Assembly (NCBI RefSeq): GCF_014648255.1
Contig: NZ_BMQT01000006.1
Location: forward strand, 1 to 64,000
Origin: Nocardioides albus
Lineage (GTDB): Bacteria; Actinomycetota; Actinomycetes; Propionibacteriales; Nocardioidaceae
Length of the DNA stretch: 64,000 nt
Reading direction: 5' to 3'
The notes below the pieces were generated by a model. That model was not told where the DNA came from, made no database searches, and saw only the letters and a list, made by a program, of their open reading frames with translations. Every line of letters starts with the position of its first letter. Position 1 is the stretch's first letter. Positions 7,377 through 16,981 of the stretch are shown here, in pieces. The position numbers were made by a program, and so were the translations under genes.

Positions 7377-8514
7377 TGACGTCTCGGTAGTGGTCCACCA
7401 GGGCCGCGTTCACCGAGCCCCAGGACTTGTGCGCGACGCTCTTGCGGGCCTCGCGTCCCATCCGTAGCCGTAGCTGCGGGTCGTTGTGGAGGAGCGCGAC
7501 GTGCGAACCGAGATCGTCTCGGCTGCCCGGATCGTAGAAGAACCCGGTGACGCCGTCGGCGACCAGGTCCAGCGGCCCACCCGAACGCGGCGCGACCACG
7601 GGGATGCCGGAGGCCAGCGCTTCCTGGACCGCCTGGCAGAACGTCTCGTGGGAGCCGGTGTGCACGAAGATGTCGAGGGAGGCGTATGCAGCCCCGAGTT
7701 CCTCCCCCTGCAGCACCCCCAGGAAGGTGGCGTCGGGCAGCAGCTGTCGCAGCTCGCGCTCCTGCGGGCCACCGCCGACGAGCACGACCTTGTACACCGG
7801 GTTGCGGGCGAGCGCGGCGAGCAGGTGCAGCTCCTTCTCCTGAGCCAGGCGACCGACGTACCCGACGATCGTCTCCCCGTTCGGTGCGAGCTCCGCACGC
7901 AGGTCGTGATCGACGCGGCTGGGGTGGAACAGCTCGACGTCGACGCCTCGGGGCCACAGGCCTGTGCGCTGTACGCCGAGGCCCTCGAGCTGGGTGAGCG
8001 CCGACGAGCTCGGTGCCAGGGTGCGGTCGGCGGCCGAGTGCGCCTGTCGGGTGAGCATGGCGGCCGCCTGCGGACCCCCGACCGCCCGGTACTTGTCCCA
8101 GAAGCCCACCAGGTCGGTCTGGTAGATCGCCACGCTCGGGATGCCTAGCTCCTTGGCGACCAGCACCGCCTGCCGACCGAGCAGGGCAGGTGAGGCCACG
8201 TGGATGACGTCGGGGCTGAACCGGCGCATCACCGCGCGCAGCTTGCGTCGGGTCTCGAGCCCGACGCGGAAGTCCTTGTAGACCCAGAACGTGGCGCCGC
8301 GGGTCCGGGTCACCGGGAACCCGGCATACTCCGCCGGTCCGGTGGGAGCCACCACCTCGACGGTGTGGCCGTCGAGTGCGAGATGCTCCAGCACGCGGCG
8401 TACGGAGTTCGTCACGCCGTTGACCTGGGGCAGGAACGACTCCGTGACGATGAGGACGCGGAGCGGCTCTGAGTTGGCGGCGACCAGCGGGACCCGATCG
8501 AGGCTGATGCTCAT
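7354..8514 (-). CDS. GT4-family glycosyltransferase (MgtA-like)
   Basis: A 386-residue GT-B glycosyltransferase. The N-terminal LIVTESFLPQVNGVTNSV segment and the C-terminal GYVGRLAQEKELHLL and EALASGIPVVAPRSGGPLDLV are typical of GT4 enzymes using a nucleotide-activated sugar. The overall pattern resembles actinobacterial GDP-mannose-dependent alpha-mannosyltransferases (MgtA, PimB') that decorate membrane glycolipids. The donor and acceptor are inferred from family resemblance. The start is the ATG at 8514; upstream the frame runs through non-coding sequence. Confidence 0.88.
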   Translation of the reverse strand: MSISLDRVPLVAANSEPLRVLIVTESFLPQVNGVTNSVRRVLEHLALDGHTVEVVAPTGPAEYAGFPVTRTRGATFWVYKDFRVGLETRRKLRAVMRRFSPDVIHVASPALLGRQAVLVAKELGIPSVAIYQTDLVGFWDKYRAVGGPQAAAMLTRQAHSAADRTLAPSSSALTQLEGLGVQRTGLWPRGVDVELFHPSRVDHDLRAELAPNGETIVGYVGRLAQEKELHLLAALARNPVYKVVLVGGGPQERELRQLLPDATFLGVLQGEELGAAYASLDIFVHTGSHETFCQAVQEALASGIPVVAPRSGGPLDLVADGVTGFFYDPGSRDDLGSHVALLHNDPQLRLRMGREARKSVAHKSWGSVNAALVDHYRDVIRARSLA

Positions 8515-8683
8515 GTTTCTGATCGTGAGCGCCCTCCGGCAACGTGGTCCCCGACTTGGTTGACGGATCGGTGAACCTCCTGTGGCCAGAACTCCGTGCC
8601 GGGCGACAGGTAGGCCGAACGGATAGGAGCCAGCGGCTGCAGATGGGTTGCCGCAAGCCCGTTCGGTTTGCCACGATCGCGGC

Positions 8684-9118
8684 ATGACCACCGATGAGGA
8701 GCACATCCGGCCCGAAGGCGTCGACGACCTCACCGTCGAGGCGCTCGGCTCCATCAGCGAGGCACTCGAAGCGATCGAGATCGCCCGCGGTCATCTGTAC
8801 GCACTGCATCGCATCACCGGCACCGCCGACCTGACCCTCGGCAAGGGGGTCCAGCAGTTGCGCGAGGCCGGCCACGCCGAGCTGGCGGACAGGTTCGAGC
8901 GCGAGCTCGTCGGACGCAACGTGCTCTACGGCAGATGGACGTTCCAGATCGTCGAGGAGTACGACGACGGCTACTACGCCACGTTCAAGCGCCTCGAGAA
9001 GGAGGCTCGCGACACCCTCGTCGAGGGCAAACGACACCTCTACGAGTCGGAGATGAAGGAAGACCGCCGCACCCGAGGCCGACACGGCCACGAGCGCCGG
9101 CCCGCGTCAGGGGCCTGA
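8684..9118 (+). CDS. Conserved hypothetical protein, helical
   Basis: A 144-residue hydrophilic, mostly helical protein with no motif I can name. The central segment (DRFERELVGRNVLYGRWTFQ, then IVEEYDDGYY) looks well constrained, and the C-terminus is basic and histidine/arginine rich. No signal peptide or membrane segment is visible. A -10-like CACGAT (8672-8677) lies six bases before the ATG, so the transcript may be leaderless. It is divergent from the GT4 gene and convergent with rlmN, 5 bp away. Confidence 0.75.
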   Translation: MTTDEEHIRPEGVDDLTVEALGSISEALEAIEIARGHLYALHRITGTADLTLGKGVQQLREAGHAELADRFERELVGRNVLYGRWTFQIVEEYDDGYYATFKRLEKEARDTLVEGKRHLYESEMKEDRRTRGRHGHERRPASGA

Positions 9119-9123
9119 TCCGG

Positions 9124-10311
9124 TTACGACACCGACTGAGCGGCGAGCTGGCCGCAGGCGCCGTCGATCTCCCGGCCTCGGGTGTCGCGGACGGTGGTGG
9201 AGATGCCCTTGGCCTCGAGGCGGCGTACGAACTCGCGCTCGTCGGCCGGGTCGCTCGCGGTCCACTTCGATCCCGGGGTCGGGTTGAGCGGGATCAGGTT
9301 GACGTGGACCCAGCCCCAGTCGCCGTAGGAGTTGAGGACGTCGGCGAGCATGTCGGCGCGCCAGGCCTGGTCGTTGATGCCGCGCATCATCGCGTACTCG
9401 ATGCTGACCCGGCGCTTCGTGACGCGGGCGTAGTTCCAGGCGGCGTCGACGGTCTCGGCGACCGAGAAGCGGGTGTTGATCGGGACCAGCTCGTTGCGCA
9501 GCTCGTCGTCAGGGGCGTGCAGGGAGAGGGCGAGGGTGACCGGGATGCCCTCCTCGGTGAGCTGCTTGATCCGGGGTACGAGGCCGACGGTGGAGACGGT
9601 GACATGGCGGGCGGAGAGGCCCAGGCCCTCGGGAGCCGGCGAGGTGAGTCTTCTGACTGCACCCATCAGTGCCTTGTAGTTGGCCATCGGCTCGCCCATG
9701 CCCATGAAGACCACGTTGGAGAGACGGCCGGGGCCGCCGGGGATCTCGCCGCTGGCCATCTGCCGGGCAGCGACGACGACCTGGTGGACGATCTCGGCGG
9801 TCGACATGTTGCGCTCGAGGCCGCCCTGGCCGGTGGCACAGAACGGGCAGGCCATGCCGCAGCCGGCCTGGGAGGAGATGCAGACCGTGGCGCGGTCGGT
9901 GTAGCGCATCAGCACCGACTCGACCAGGGCACCGTCGAAGAGCTTCCACAGTGTCTTGCGGGTGGTGCCCTTGTCGGCCTCCTGCTGACTGATCGGCGTC
10001 ATCAGGTCGGGCAAGAAGGTCTTGACGAGCTCTTCGCGCTGGCTTGCCGGAAGGTCTGTCATCTGCTCGGGGTCGTCGACCAGCCGCTCGAAGTAGTGCA
10101 CCGAGAGCTGCTTGGCCCGGAACCCCGGAAGCCCGGCTTCCTTCGCCGCCTCTTGGCGGCCTGCCAGGTCGAGGTCGGCCAGGTGGCGCGGAGGCTTTCC
10201 GCGTCCCTTCGGCGGCGCCATCACCAGCGGCAGGCGGCGCCCCTCCATCGCGGCAGCCTCGGCCTCGGGGCTGTGCGGGGCCGGTACGGTCACGGGGTCG
10301 GGCTCGGTCAC
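9124..10311 (-). CDS. rlmN: 23S rRNA (adenine-2503-C2)-methyltransferase RlmN
   Basis: A radical-SAM methyltransferase of 395 residues that methylates C2 of A2503 in 23S rRNA and often A37 of some tRNAs. The cluster motif is CGMACPFC (C151, C155, C158), and the catalytic cysteine that is transiently methylated is in DGACGQL near the C-terminus. The SAM-binding GMGEPMAN is present. Length is normal apart from a ~30-residue N-terminal extension. It lies downstream of cdsA and a small membrane protein on the same strand. Confidence 0.97.
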   Translation of the reverse strand: MTEPDPVTVPAPHSPEAEAAAMEGRRLPLVMAPPKGRGKPPRHLADLDLAGRQEAAKEAGLPGFRAKQLSVHYFERLVDDPEQMTDLPASQREELVKTFLPDLMTPISQQEADKGTTRKTLWKLFDGALVESVLMRYTDRATVCISSQAGCGMACPFCATGQGGLERNMSTAEIVHQVVVAARQMASGEIPGGPGRLSNVVFMGMGEPMANYKALMGAVRRLTSPAPEGLGLSARHVTVSTVGLVPRIKQLTEEGIPVTLALSLHAPDDELRNELVPINTRFSVAETVDAAWNYARVTKRRVSIEYAMMRGINDQAWRADMLADVLNSYGDWGWVHVNLIPLNPTPGSKWTASDPADEREFVRRLEAKGISTTVRDTRGREIDGACGQLAAQSVS

Positions 10312-10369
10312 CGCTCCATTGTCCCACCGGGGTGCTGCGTACGGCTAAACCTGGATCCGGGCGGCTCGG

Positions 10370-10768
10370 TCAGCCCGTCTTCAGCAGGATCCAGAACACC
10401 AGCGCACCGACTCCGACCACCACCAGCACGGTGAGGATGATCCCCAGCCAGATGAACTGGGCCAGCCGGCGGGTCTTGCGCGGGATGAGCAGGGCAAGCG
10501 GCACCAGCAGGGTCAGCGCCACCCATGGGAACAGCTGCTCGGCCCGCTCCGGGCCGGCCACCCAGGCCAGCAGAGCACCCCAGGTCCCGGGCACCAGGAT
10601 CGCGTAGGCGAGGCCGATGTAGAACCCGACCAGGGCTGCCACGGTGGGATGCGAGTCGTGCAGCCACGCCCACACGCCACCCGACCCCGAGGGCTTCGCC
10701 TCCGGGTCGTGATCTGCCTCGACATCTGGATCTGAGTCCACGTCGAGGTCCGTGGGCCGCTGGGTCAC
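10370..10768 (-). CDS. Small membrane protein, three TM segments
   Basis: A 132-residue protein with an acidic, Asp-rich cytoplasmic N-terminus (residues 1-30) followed by three predicted membrane segments at about 43-72, 79-96 and 103-128. No catalytic motif is visible and I do not recognise the family. It lies between cdsA and rlmN, 58 bp upstream of rlmN, and could be co-transcribed with it. Confidence 0.8.
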   Translation of the reverse strand: MTQRPTDLDVDSDPDVEADHDPEAKPSGSGGVWAWLHDSHPTVAALVGFYIGLAYAILVPGTWGALLAWVAGPERAEQLFPWVALTLLVPLALLIPRKTRRLAQFIWLGIILTVLVVVGVGALVFWILLKTG

Positions 10769-10913
10769 GATTCAACCGTAGCGCCGAACACCGAGCGCCC
10801 TCGGTAAAGAATCGCGGGCGGACGTGGGTCGCGGGTGTGATACGACGACGCTCCCAGTGCTTCGCGGCGACACCACGGACCTGGTCGGCGCGCTCGTGAC
10901 GTACGAGAAAGAG

Positions 10914-11822
10914 TTAGAAGACGGCGTAGTGGAGGATCAGCCAGACCGGGGCGACGGTCGCCAGCAGCGAGTCGAGGCGGTCCATGAGGCCGCCGTGACC
11001 GGGGACGATCTGGCTCATGTCCTTGACGCCGAGGTCGCGCTTGATGACCGACTCGACCAGGTCGCCGAGGACTGCCATCACACAGGCGACCACGCCCAGC
11101 GCGACGCCGATCCACCAGGCTCCGTCGAGCAGCCACACGACCAGGCCGACGCCCGTGGCAACGGTGAAGACCACCGAGCCGGCGAAGCCCTCCCACGACT
11201 TCTTCGGGGAGATCACCGGGGCCATCGGGTGTCTGCCGAAGAGGACGCCGGCGATGTAGCCGCCGATGTCGGACATGATCGTGAGTAGGACCCAGACGAT
11301 GATGCCGCGTACGCCGTCGTCGGAGAGACCGCCCGAGGTCCAGTCGCCGCCCTCGCCGAGCATGAGCGCGACGAACGATCCCAGGAACGGCAGGTAGAAC
11401 AGGGTGAGGACGGCCGCAGCGGACGTGCGTACGTAGCCGTCGACGCCGCGCCGCAGCACCCACAGCATGATCACCAGCGCGGTCACCGCGGTGGCCGTCA
11501 CCAGCGCGTCGGAACCCAGGAAGTACGCGACCAGGACCATCACCGTGCCGCCGATCATCAACGGCTGCTCGGGGACGTCCATGTCCTTGGCCATCAACCC
11601 GCGGTGGAGCTCCCAGACCGCGGCCACCACACAGCCGACGACGATCAGCATGAAGACCGTCTTGACGAACATCAGGCTCAGCGCGATCGCAACCAGGAGG
11701 ACGACGGCGGAGCCGATCGCCGCGGGCAGGTTGCGGCCGGCGCGGCCGTAGTCCTTCTTCGGCGGCTCGGGGGCTGCAGAAGGAGGAGGTGGCGGCGTCT
11801 GGGTCACGGGAAGCTCAGCCAT
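10914..11822 (-). CDS. cdsA: Phosphatidate cytidylyltransferase CdsA
   Basis: A 302-residue integral membrane enzyme that makes CDP-diacylglycerol from CTP and phosphatidate, the branch point for phosphatidylinositol, phosphatidylglycerol and cardiolipin. The family signature is near the C-terminus: SVIKRDLGVKDMSQIVPGHG followed by GLMDRLDS, with the Lys-Asp and Gly-Gly/Asp-Arg residues in place. About seven to eight membrane helices follow a Pro-rich cytoplasmic N-terminus. The position after frr matches other actinobacteria. The 145-bp gap to the next gene shows nothing clear. Confidence 0.97.
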   Translation of the reverse strand: MAELPVTQTPPPPPSAAPEPPKKDYGRAGRNLPAAIGSAVVLLVAIALSLMFVKTVFMLIVVGCVVAAVWELHRGLMAKDMDVPEQPLMIGGTVMVLVAYFLGSDALVTATAVTALVIMLWVLRRGVDGYVRTSAAAVLTLFYLPFLGSFVALMLGEGGDWTSGGLSDDGVRGIIVWVLLTIMSDIGGYIAGVLFGRHPMAPVISPKKSWEGFAGSVVFTVATGVGLVVWLLDGAWWIGVALGVVACVMAVLGDLVESVIKRDLGVKDMSQIVPGHGGLMDRLDSLLATVAPVWLILHYAVF

Positions 11823-11953
11823 TCGTCAGTCGGTGGTGGTGGGCCAGCAGTCTGGGCATCTGATCTCGGCGTGATCGTTCGCGTACGGGTAGATCTCGAC
11901 CCGCTTCGCGGCTTCGCAGGCTCAGCCGCTGCGCTCGCTCGATCTTTTCGCGT

Positions 11954-11986
11954 TGTGACCCTGCTCGCTTCGCTCGCAGGGTCACA
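11954..11986 (-). terminator. Hairpin after frr
   Basis: A perfect 11-bp stem (11954-11964 with 11976-11986, TGTGACCCTGC/GCAGGGTCACA) just past the frr stop. The adjoining 11890-11945 is rich in GCTCGC/CTTCGC repeats of the type scattered between actinobacterial genes. Confidence 0.7.
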
Positions 11987-11989
11987 GGC

Positions 11990-12547
11990 TCAAACCTCGA
12001 GCAGCTCGGCTTCCTTGGACTTGAGCAGCTCGTCGATAGCGTCGGTGTGCTTCTTGGTGAGGCCGTCGAGGCGCTTCTCGGCACCGGTGACGTCGTCCTT
12101 GCTGGCCTCGCCGTCCTTCTCGAGCTTCTCCAGGTTCTGCTTGGCCTTCTGGCGGACCTGGCGCACCGAGACGCGGCCCTGCTCAGCCTTCTCCTTGGCG
12201 AGCTTGATGTATTCCTTGCGGCGCTCCTCGGTGAGCTCGGGGAAGACCGCGCGCAGGATCTTGCCGTCGTTGGACGGGTTGACACCGAGGTCGGAGTCGC
12301 GGATGGCCTTCTCGACGTTTGCCATCGCGCCGATGTCGAACGGAGCGATGTTGATGATCCGCGGCTCGGGGCTGGTGAACGAGGCGAGCTGCTGGATCGG
12401 CGTCGGGGTGCCGTAGTAGTCGACCAGGATCTTGCTGAACATCTGCGGGGTGGCCCGGCCGGCACGAATGGTGGCGAAGTCCTCACGCGTGGAGTCCACC
12501 GACTTCACCATCTTGCTGTCGGCCTCGTTGAGGATGTCGTTGATCAC
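11990..12547 (-). CDS. frr: Ribosome recycling factor
   Basis: A 185-residue RRF that, with EF-G, splits the post-termination ribosome. Typical segments are present: LNEADSKMVKSVDSTREDFA near the N-terminus, ATIRAGRATPQMFSKILVDY, and the helical hairpin FPELTEERRKEY. Normal length. The gene follows pyrH by 60 bp in the conserved pyrH-frr-cdsA order. Confidence 0.98.
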   Translation of the reverse strand: MINDILNEADSKMVKSVDSTREDFATIRAGRATPQMFSKILVDYYGTPTPIQQLASFTSPEPRIINIAPFDIGAMANVEKAIRDSDLGVNPSNDGKILRAVFPELTEERRKEYIKLAKEKAEQGRVSVRQVRQKAKQNLEKLEKDGEASKDDVTGAEKRLDGLTKKHTDAIDELLKSKEAELLEV

Positions 12548-12607
12548 CGGATGCTCCTGTGCGCTCGTAAGGGTTATGGGTGTGGGTGGCGTGTGGGCTC
12601 GTGCCGC

Positions 12608-13321
12608 TCAGCCGGCGGTGACGAGCGTACCGATCTTCTCACCCTGGACGATCCGGAAGATCGCGCCCTCGTCCTCCGCGCCGTAGACCACGATCGGCAT
12701 CTTGTTCTCCATGCAGAGGGCGAACGCGGTGGCGTCGGCGATCTTGAGCTGCTTCTGGAGCGCCTCGCCGAAGGTGAGCTCATCGTACTTCGTCGCCGTC
12801 GGGTCCTTCTTCGGGTCGGCGGTGTAGACCCCGTCGACGCCGTTCTTGGCCATCAGGACGACCTCGGCGTGGACCTCCAGAGCACGCTGGGCGGCGACGG
12901 TGTCCGTGGAGAAGAAGGGCATGCCGGAACCGGCGCCGAAGATCACGACGCGGCCCTTCTCCAGGTGACGCATGGCCTTGCGCGGGATGTAGGGCTCGGC
13001 GACCTGACCCATCGTGATCGCGGTCTGCACCCGGGTGTCGACGCCCTCCTTCTCGAGGAAGTCCTGCAGCGCGAGGCAGTTCATGACGGTGCCGAGCATG
13101 CCCATGTAGTCGGCGCGGGACCGGTCCATGCCGGCTTGCTGGAGCTCGGCGCCGCGGAAGAAGTTGCCGCCACCGACCACGATCGCGACCTGCACGCCGG
13201 AGGCGGCGACAGCGCCGATCTCCTTGGCGATCGATGCGACCACAACAGGGTCGACACCGACCTCGCCACCGCCGAAGTTCTCTCCGGACAGCTTGATCAG
13301 GATGCGCTGGTAGCGGGTCAT
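12608..13321 (-). CDS. pyrH: UMP kinase
   Basis: A 237-residue amino-acid-kinase-fold enzyme that phosphorylates UMP to UDP in pyrimidine nucleotide synthesis. It shows [12 protein letters not shown] at the N-terminus, [10 protein letters not shown] (UMP and allosteric region) and the C-terminal GTLV segment. Length and order (tsf-pyrH-frr) are normal. A strong terminator separates it from tsf, so it probably has its own promoter in 13322-13379. Confidence 0.98.
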   Translation of the reverse strand: MTRYQRILIKLSGENFGGGEVGVDPVVVASIAKEIGAVAASGVQVAIVVGGGNFFRGAELQQAGMDRSRADYMGMLGTVMNCLALQDFLEKEGVDTRVQTAITMGQVAEPYIPRKAMRHLEKGRVVIFGAGSGMPFFSTDTVAAQRALEVHAEVVLMAKNGVDGVYTADPKKDPTATKYDELTFGEALQKQLKIADATAFALCMENKMPIVVYGAEDEGAIFRIVQGEKIGTLVTAG

Positions 13322-13379
13322 GCCGTGGCCTTTCTTCGGGCGACGTCGTGCGGGGTCGTGCCCATGTCTGTGTACGAAA

Positions 13380-13421
13380 GAGCCGGTCCGATGATGACCA
13401 GACGGATCATCGGACCGGCTC
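13380..13421 (-). terminator. Strong terminator after tsf
   Basis: A perfect 16-bp stem (13380-13395 with 13406-13421), extended by an imperfect GAAAG/CTTTC pairing on both sides, between tsf and pyrH. It ends the rpsB-tsf transcript. Confidence 0.88.
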
Positions 13422-13485
13422 CTTTCGTCGTACGTTGCTGCTCAACCTAACTGATCGCGCACTGTGTGCGCGGGCCAGGCTCTGG

Positions 13486-14295
13486 TCAGGCGCCGACGTC
13501 GAAGCGGGCGAACTGCTTCACCTGCGTGTTGGCGGCGTCGAGGACCTGCTTGACGGACTTCTTCGACTCGAAGACCGACTCCTGGTCGAGGAGGACGATC
13601 TCCTTGAAGAAGGCCTTGATCCGACCCTCGACGATCTTGGCGACGGCAGCCTCGGGCTTGCCCTCCTCGAGCGTCTTCTTCGTGAGGACGTCCTTCTCAG
13701 CCTCGACCACGTCGGCCGGGACCTCGTCGGAGGTGAGGTACTGCGCCTTGAGAGCGGCAGCCTGCTGAGCGGCCTGCTTCGCAGCCGCCTCGTCACCCTC
13801 GTAGGCGACCATGACGCCGAGGCTCGGCGGCAGGTCGGAGGCCTTCTTGTGCAGGTAGACCGTGGTCTCACCCTCGAAGTAGGCCACCTGGCCGAGCTCG
13901 ATCTTCTCGCCGATGGTGCGGGCGAGCTCCTCGACGGTCTCACCGACGGTCTTGTCGCCGAGCGAGATGGCCTTGAGGGCCTCGAGGTCGTTCGTCTTGT
14001 TGGCGTCGGCAGCCTCGGCGATCTGCTGGGCAGCAGCGACGAAGCCCTCGTTCTTGGCGACGAAGTCGGTCTCCGAGAGGAGGCTGACCAGCGCGTTGCC
14101 GGAGGCGGCGACGAGGCCGGCCGAGGTGGTGCGCTCCGCGGCGCGGGCGGCGGCCTTGGCCGTGCCCTTGACGCGAAGGATCTCGACTGCCTTGTCGAAG
14201 TTGCCGTCAGCCTCGTCGAGCGCCTTCTTGCAGTCCATCATGCCGGCCTGGGTCAGCTCGCGGAGCTTCTTGACGTCGGCAGCGGTGTAAGCCAT
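13486..14295 (-). CDS. tsf: Elongation factor Ts
   Basis: A 269-residue guanine-nucleotide exchange factor for EF-Tu. The N-terminal UBA-like domain (MAYTAADVKKLRELTQAG, then MMDCKKALDEADGN) and the core segment LLSETDFVAKNEGF are characteristic. The start is the ATG at 14295. The frame continues upstream into rpsB sequence, which is out of frame and not part of this gene. It is 49 bp downstream of rpsB in the usual operon. Confidence 0.98.
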   Translation of the reverse strand: MAYTAADVKKLRELTQAGMMDCKKALDEADGNFDKAVEILRVKGTAKAAARAAERTTSAGLVAASGNALVSLLSETDFVAKNEGFVAAAQQIAEAADANKTNDLEALKAISLGDKTVGETVEELARTIGEKIELGQVAYFEGETTVYLHKKASDLPPSLGVMVAYEGDEAAAKQAAQQAAALKAQYLTSDEVPADVVEAEKDVLTKKTLEEGKPEAAVAKIVEGRIKAFFKEIVLLDQESVFESKKSVKQVLDAANTQVKQFARFDVGA

Positions 14296-14344
14296 GCGTG
14301 TCTTCCTCTGACTTGTTAAGTGGCTCTTGGGTGGACGATGAGGC

Positions 14345-15292
14345 TCAGGCCTCGGCCGGGGCCTCGGGGGTCTCAGCCTTCTCGGCCTCGGGGGCCTCGG
14401 TCGACTCAGTCTCGGCGGGCGCCTCGGCGGCCTCGGTCTCGGCGGTCTCCGCGGCGGTGGCCTCGGCGACCTCAGCAGCCTCGGTCGGGGTCTCGACCCC
14501 GGCCTCGGCGGTCTCGGTGCCGGAGGTCGCCAGGAGCTCGCGCTCCCACTCGGCCAGGGGCTCCTCGGCGGTGGCGCTCTCGGTGCCCTCGGTCTTGCCA
14601 CCGGAGCGGGCGATGAGGCCCTCGGCGACGGCGTCGGCGACCACGCGGGTCAGCAGGCCGACCGCGCGGATGGCGTCGTCGTTGCCCGGGATCGGGAAGT
14701 CGACCTCGTCGGGGTCGCAGTTCGTGTCCAGGATGCCGACGATCGGGATCCTGAGCTTGCGAGCCTCCTCGACAGCGAGGTGCTCCTTCTTGGTGTCGAC
14801 GATCCAGACGGCGGACGGGGTGCGACCCATCTCGCGGATGCCGCCAAGGGTCTTCTCGAGCTTGTCGCGCTCCCGCTTCATCTGCAGGAGCTCCTTCTTC
14901 GTGCGGCCCGAGCCGGCGACGTCGTCGAAGTTGACCTCGTCGAGCTCCTTGAGGCGGTTGATCCGCTGGTGCACGGTCTGGAAGTTGGTGAGCATGCCGC
15001 CCAGCCAGCGCTGGTTGACGTAGGGCATCCCGACGCGCGTCGCCTGCTCGGCGATGGCCTCCTGGGCCTGCTTCTTGGTGCCCACGAACATGATCGTGCC
15101 GCCCTTGGCCACGGTCTCCTTGATGAAGGCGTAGCTGCGGTCGATGTAGGCCAGCGACTGCTGCAGGTCGATGATGTAGATGCCGTTGCGGTCCGTGAGG
15201 ATGAACCGCTTCATCTTCGGGTTCCAGCGACGGGTCTGGTGTCCGAAGTGGACGCCGCTCTCGAGGAGCTGGCGCATGGTCACGACTGCCAT
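14345..15292 (-). CDS. rpsB: Small ribosomal subunit protein uS2
   Basis: A 315-residue S2. The S2 core (residues ~1-235, starting [20 protein letters not shown]) is normal. The C-terminal ~75 residues are a low-complexity acidic tail rich in Ala, Glu and Thr. Such tails occur in actinobacterial S2 but are absent from E. coli S2 (241 residues). The start is the ATG at 15292, preceded by TAGGAG about ten bases upstream. First gene of rpsB-tsf, divergent from the M23 peptidase gene. Confidence 0.97.
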   Translation of the reverse strand: MAVVTMRQLLESGVHFGHQTRRWNPKMKRFILTDRNGIYIIDLQQSLAYIDRSYAFIKETVAKGGTIMFVGTKKQAQEAIAEQATRVGMPYVNQRWLGGMLTNFQTVHQRINRLKELDEVNFDDVAGSGRTKKELLQMKRERDKLEKTLGGIREMGRTPSAVWIVDTKKEHLAVEEARKLRIPIVGILDTNCDPDEVDFPIPGNDDAIRAVGLLTRVVADAVAEGLIARSGGKTEGTESATAEEPLAEWERELLATSGTETAEAGVETPTEAAEVAEATAAETAETEAAEAPAETESTEAPEAEKAETPEAPAEA

Positions 15293-15714
15293 GATGTTTT
15301 TTCTCCTAGGTGGTGGCTCACGTGTGCACCGCTGGTGGCTCGACCTTGCGTTTCTCGAGGTCGGGCGGGTGTTGGCGCGAGCCGGTCGGTTTTCAGTTTC
15401 GCGCCCATCGGTGGTGATGGGCCCTGACGCCTGCACGCGGTCCGACCTGAGCGTGCTGCTCGGGACTGAGGGCCGCGCCCGCGGGCGATCGGGGTCTCGG
15501 AGCGAGGCACCGTCGCGGTCTGCTGGCGTGCGAAGTCAGCCCACAGGGGGCTGCCGGTCCAAGACTAGCCGCCGACCGGCGTCTCGGGCCAATCCGCCGT
15601 GGCCGGCTCTGGTCCGGGCCGGTCAGTGTCCACAGGGGTATCTCGCGCCCGAGTTATCCACAGGGCGCGCGAAGCCCGTTGTGCAGGTCGTCGATCCGGG
15701 GTTGTCTGCTCGCC
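15293..15714. promoter_or_regulatory. 422-bp divergent region between rpsB and M23 gene
   Basis: No gene found. The part next to rpsB must hold its promoter and leader; I see the Shine-Dalgarno but no clear -10. The part next to the peptidase gene has three CCACAGG-type motifs (near 15541, 15629 and 15658). The last includes a perfect DnaA-box sequence, TTATCCACA, at 15654-15662. A single box with no AT-rich region does not make an origin. Confidence 0.5.
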
Positions 15715-16338
15715 ATGACCTCGTTTCACCTTTCCGACCGGGCCCGCGCCCTCGTCGCGGCCCTGTTCCTCGTCGTCCTCATCGCCCCGACAGGCCCAGC
15801 CCTCGGTTCACCACGTGCCGAGGTGGCGCCGTCCGGCGCCTCGTTGGGTGGGGCAGAGGGTCACGGCGGGGGTCCGAGCCCGGTCGGTCCGTCTGATGAG
15901 GTCCCCCGGGGCGAATGGCCGTTGGCGCCACAACCGGAGATAGTGCGGCGCTTCGACCCTCCAGATGCTCCGTGGGGTGCCGGCCACCGCGGTGTGGACC
16001 TGGTCGGATCGCCGGGCGGGGTGGTTCGCGCCGCGATGGCTGGGAAGGTCGCCTTCGTCGGGGTCATCGCCGGCAGGCCGGTGGTGAGCGTCGACCACGA
16101 TTCCTCGCGGACGACCTACGAGCCGGTCGTGGCCACGGTGGCGGTCGGTGATCCGGTGGCGGCCGGCGCCCCGCTGGGTCGGCTCGGTGTCGCCGGTTCT
16201 CACTGCTTCCCGGCCGCCTGTCTGCACTGGGGCTGGATCCGCAACGCCGACGACGTCTATCTCGACCCGCTGCTGCTCGTCGATGCACCGCGTCCGGTCC
16301 GGCTCCTCCCCCTCTGGCGGGGAGACCCGGTCCGGTAG
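15715..16338 (+). CDS. Secreted M23-family peptidase-like protein
   Basis: A 207-residue exported protein with a signal peptide (residues ~1-32, hydrophobic 11-30) and a C-terminal LytM/M23 domain. The first zinc motif HRGVD is intact (H91, D95). Where active LytM enzymes have His-x-His, this one has Cys-Leu-His (C169-L170-H171, in CLHWG). I recall this in other actinobacterial relatives, so peptidoglycan hydrolysis may be altered or lost. It sits between rpsB and xerC as in related genomes. The 3' end overlaps a minus-strand gene by 82 bp. Confidence 0.85.
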   Translation: MTSFHLSDRARALVAALFLVVLIAPTGPALGSPRAEVAPSGASLGGAEGHGGGPSPVGPSDEVPRGEWPLAPQPEIVRRFDPPDAPWGAGHRGVDLVGSPGGVVRAAMAGKVAFVGVIAGRPVVSVDHDSSRTTYEPVVATVAVGDPVAAGAPLGRLGVAGSHCFPAACLHWGWIRNADDVYLDPLLLVDAPRPVRLLPLWRGDPVR

Positions 16339-16862
16339 GCGCGTTCTCTGAACCACGTGCGTCCCCAGGGTTTGTAGACCGAGAGCACGACCGCGACCGT
16401 CAGGACGGTCAGCGAGACCGCCGGGGGAAACCGCAGAGTGCTCACGTCTCCGGTCAGCTCACCGGTCGCGACCATTGCTTCGCCGATGGACCGCACCTCT
16501 GCCATGCCTGGCATCAGCAGGAAGACGATCAGCGCGACCAGCAGCACGTTGGCGACCAGCTTCACCGCGACCCACCAGAACCGCACCAGTCCCCACTTCG
16601 TACCCCAACCGAGCACCAGCCCGGTCACCAGCACGATCACCCCAGCGGCGAGCATCGGCCCCGCGAGATACGTGCCGATCACCTGCAGCGCCAGCCCGCG
16701 ATCGGCGGCGTCTCCCGATCCTGTGGCGACCGCGGCCAGGATGCCGACCACCACATCGATGCCGATCCACGCTCCCACTCCGAGGAGGTGGAGCACGAGC
16801 ACTCCTTTGCGTACGCCAGGACGCAGCCGCGCCGGCTTGCCGTTCGTCGACCTCTTGGACAT
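16257..16862 (-). CDS. Four-helix membrane protein (DUF2269-like)
   Basis: A 201-residue integral membrane protein with four hydrophobic helices (around residues 19-43, 60-83, 90-115 and 145-163) and a conserved GVGAWIG segment in helix 1. The pattern resembles DUF2269-type proteins of unknown role. The last ~26 residues are Arg/Ser rich and encoded antisense to the end of the M23 gene (82-bp overlap), so they may be neutral tail. The start is the ATG at 16862. Confidence 0.75.
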   Translation of the reverse strand: MSKRSTNGKPARLRPGVRKGVLVLHLLGVGAWIGIDVVVGILAAVATGSGDAADRGLALQVIGTYLAGPMLAAGVIVLVTGLVLGWGTKWGLVRFWWVAVKLVANVLLVALIVFLLMPGMAEVRSIGEAMVATGELTGDVSTLRFPPAVSLTVLTVAVVLSVYKPWGRTWFRERAYRTGSPRQRGRSRTGRGASTSSSGSR

Positions 16863-16981
16863 GTCCTCACCCTCGCCGAGGCGCGGGGTCCTGGCGTCCG
16901 CGCGAGGGCGTGGGCTGCGTACGTGATCTGGCGTAGGCCCCAGCGACACATTCGGCCCGCCGCTTCCACCGATTCGACGGG

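Noticed and set aside
12047..13450. A 467-codon plus-strand frame across frr and pyrH
   Set aside because: It is antisense to two certain core genes and has the Val/Leu/Gly/Asp-rich composition of a shadow frame.
15654..15662. Perfect DnaA-box sequence, considered as part of a replication origin
   Set aside because: There is one box only, no AT-rich region, and no dnaA, dnaN or rpmH nearby.
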